Shown here piece by piece: positions 62,988 through 64,000 of a DNA stretch of 64,000 nt (position 1 is its first letter; each line of letters starts with the position of its first letter). Source of the DNA: Alphaproteobacteria bacterium. GTDB lineage: Bacteria > Pseudomonadota > Alphaproteobacteria > Rs-D84. The stretch is taken from positions 1-64,000 of the forward strand of contig JAFURB010000004.1 of NCBI GenBank assembly GCA_017472065.1, written 5' to 3'. Below the pieces are notes generated by a model. It had not been told where the DNA came from. It did not search any database and saw nothing but the letters and a program-made list of their open reading frames with translations. The position numbers and the translations under genes were made by a program.

Positions 62988-64000
62988 ATGAGAAAAATAG
63001 AAAGTTTATTTATTGGGGTTGGGCTGTGTGCCGTCGTGGCGGTTATTGGCGGTGCATTATTTGTACACACAACCAAGCCCACAGAAACAAAAACAACCGC
63101 TTTTCCAACAACGCAATATGGTGCGTTCTTGGCCGCGCAACACGCAATATATGTCAACGATTTTGAAAATGCGGCGCTGTTTTCAAATCAATTAACCAAG
63201 ACAGAATACACAACCGTTCAAAACACTAAATTCTTGTCAGAGTTCTTAAGCGGGAAAATGCCCCAAGATGCAAAATTACTAAAAGACGAAAAGGGGCCGG
63301 CTGCACGCATTATTTATGATGCACACCTGGTTTCCCAGGACGAGTGGAAGGCATTTCACAATCGTCACAAAACCGATAAATCTGCATTATCTGCACCATT
63401 TCGTATTTGGTCGGCGATTGCAAATGATTGGCGTACAAACACGTTCAAATTTATAGAAAAATTACCAACAAACGATTCTTGGAAATCATTTATTCGTGGC
63501 CAGATTTACGCTGAAATGGGCGACATTGACAAGGCAAATATTGAATTCGCCAAGGTTCATCCAGATTTCATGAATATAAACGATTATTTGTATTTAATGT
63601 CGTTCTATAATCATTTCGAATTATTCGAAGATGCGCGCATATTACACGATGATTTTGTTGCACGGCCCGGCGGTATGTTCTTGGCAGATTTTGATGAATA
63701 TCCAAAATGGGAAATGTTTTCAGGATACAAAAATCAATTGGCATTTAGTTTGATTCAATCTGTGTCACATACACAAATCATGATGTATTCAGATTTGGCG
63801 ATGCTGTTTTTAAGATTTGCAGAAGTTACCGCACCAGATTTTAGCAAGAACAATGATGCAATTAATTACTATCTGGGGCAGTATTTTTATACAAACACCG
63901 GCGATTATGTGGCGCATTTTGATAAAATATCCCAATCTTCGCCGTTCAAATTGTTCGCAGAACTACGCATCGCAGAACGCAGTGGCGATATATCAAGATT
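62988..64000 (+). CDS. Membrane-anchored TPR-like protein, partial
   Basis: An open frame of 337 codons running off the window end. The N-terminal helix (IESLFIGVGLCAVVAVIGGA) is a membrane anchor or uncleaved signal. The rest is helical with TPR-like pairs, such as SFIRGQIYAEMGDIDKANIE and DYLYLMSFYNHFELFEDARI. It is probably periplasmic, as in tetratricopeptide proteins of the envelope. The start is 9 nt after a -10 box, so probably leaderless. The specific family is not recognised. Confidence 0.8.
   Translation, partial: MRKIESLFIGVGLCAVVAVIGGALFVHTTKPTETKTTAFPTTQYGAFLAAQHAIYVNDFENAALFSNQLTKTEYTTVQNTKFLSEFLSGKMPQDAKLLKDEKGPAARIIYDAHLVSQDEWKAFHNRHKTDKSALSAPFRIWSAIANDWRTNTFKFIEKLPTNDSWKSFIRGQIYAEMGDIDKANIEFAKVHPDFMNINDYLYLMSFYNHFELFEDARILHDDFVARPGGMFLADFDEYPKWEMFSGYKNQLAFSLIQSVSHTQIMMYSDLAMLFLRFAEVTAPDFSKNNDAINYYLGQYFYTNTGDYVAHFDKISQSSPFKLFAELRIAERSGDISR

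Overview
The window reads as a chromosomal segment of a low-to-mid G+C, Gram-negative alphaproteobacterium, probably a reduced-genome, host-associated lineage. The alphaproteobacterial placement rests on a DUF4167-type protein, the rsmG-parA-parB block and a MerR regulator typical of the class. The Gram-negative envelope is shown by LptF, LptD, LpxD, FabZ, Pal and two OmpA-like proteins. The exact order cannot be fixed from the sequence alone. Nearly all coding space is housekeeping, but many classical operons are broken. rpmH has no rnpA beside it, mraY-ftsW-murG lacks murD, and lptF lacks lptG. infC lacks rpmI-rplT, pnp lacks rpsO, ruvA lacks ruvC and ruvB, and nusA-infB lacks rimP and rbfA.

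Layout. 1-400: an intergenic palindrome and a structured RNA in front of a small HTH gene. 0.6-7.5 kb: secreted Cys-rich proteins, a MerR regulator, gyrA, a candidate 35-residue membrane protein and rpmH. 7.5-12 kb: a second copy of the structured RNA, an acyl-ACP thioesterase, valS, and a DUF2147 protein. 12-20 kb (minus strand): a cell-wall operon of PBP1A, a lysozyme-inhibitor-like lipoprotein, mraY, ftsW and murG, then an OmpA-like protein and a ComF-like protein. 20-24.6 kb: a 1041-residue periplasmic Cys-repeat protein and rluD. 24.6-29.5 kb: an operon with three unusually long tandem pilin-like proteins. 29.6-33.5 kb: DUF4167 protein, dnaX, a minor pilin, an OmpA-like lipoprotein and a Skp-like protein. 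33.5-40.4 kb: mnmE, ruvA, yebC, infB, nusA. 40.5-45.5 kb: lptF, lptD, a SurA-like chaperone and rlmN. 46-50 kb: tRNA-Val, pnp and ybaB. 50-54 kb: pal, a uracil-DNA-glycosylase-like protein, infC, lpxD, fabZ, and a third RNA plus HTH gene. 54-64 kb: a Yip1-like protein, der, guaC, a MacB-type exporter, a radical SAM protein, parB, parA with two candidate parS sites, rsmG and a partial TPR-like protein.

The most notable signal is a family of three structured RNAs: 212-371 (+), 7775-7551 (-) and 54064-53880 (-). Each has its own sigma70-type promoter, the same series of hairpins with compensatory base changes, and three mutually exclusive complementary strands that run into a Rho-independent terminator. 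Each lies directly in front of a small gene. This is the architecture of an attenuator or riboswitch, or of a family of paralogous small RNAs. I do not recognise it as a named class.

Other recurrent features are heptameric repeats (RAGTKCA type) in inverted arms, one set lying inside the mnmE reading frame, and a group of genes whose -10 box sits 6-9 nt before the start codon with no Shine-Dalgarno sequence, implying leaderless mRNAs. infC appears to use an AUU start codon. Stretches longer than about 300 bases without a gene are 1-398, 7526-7848 and 53865-54182; each is occupied by one of the structured RNAs plus repeats or terminators.
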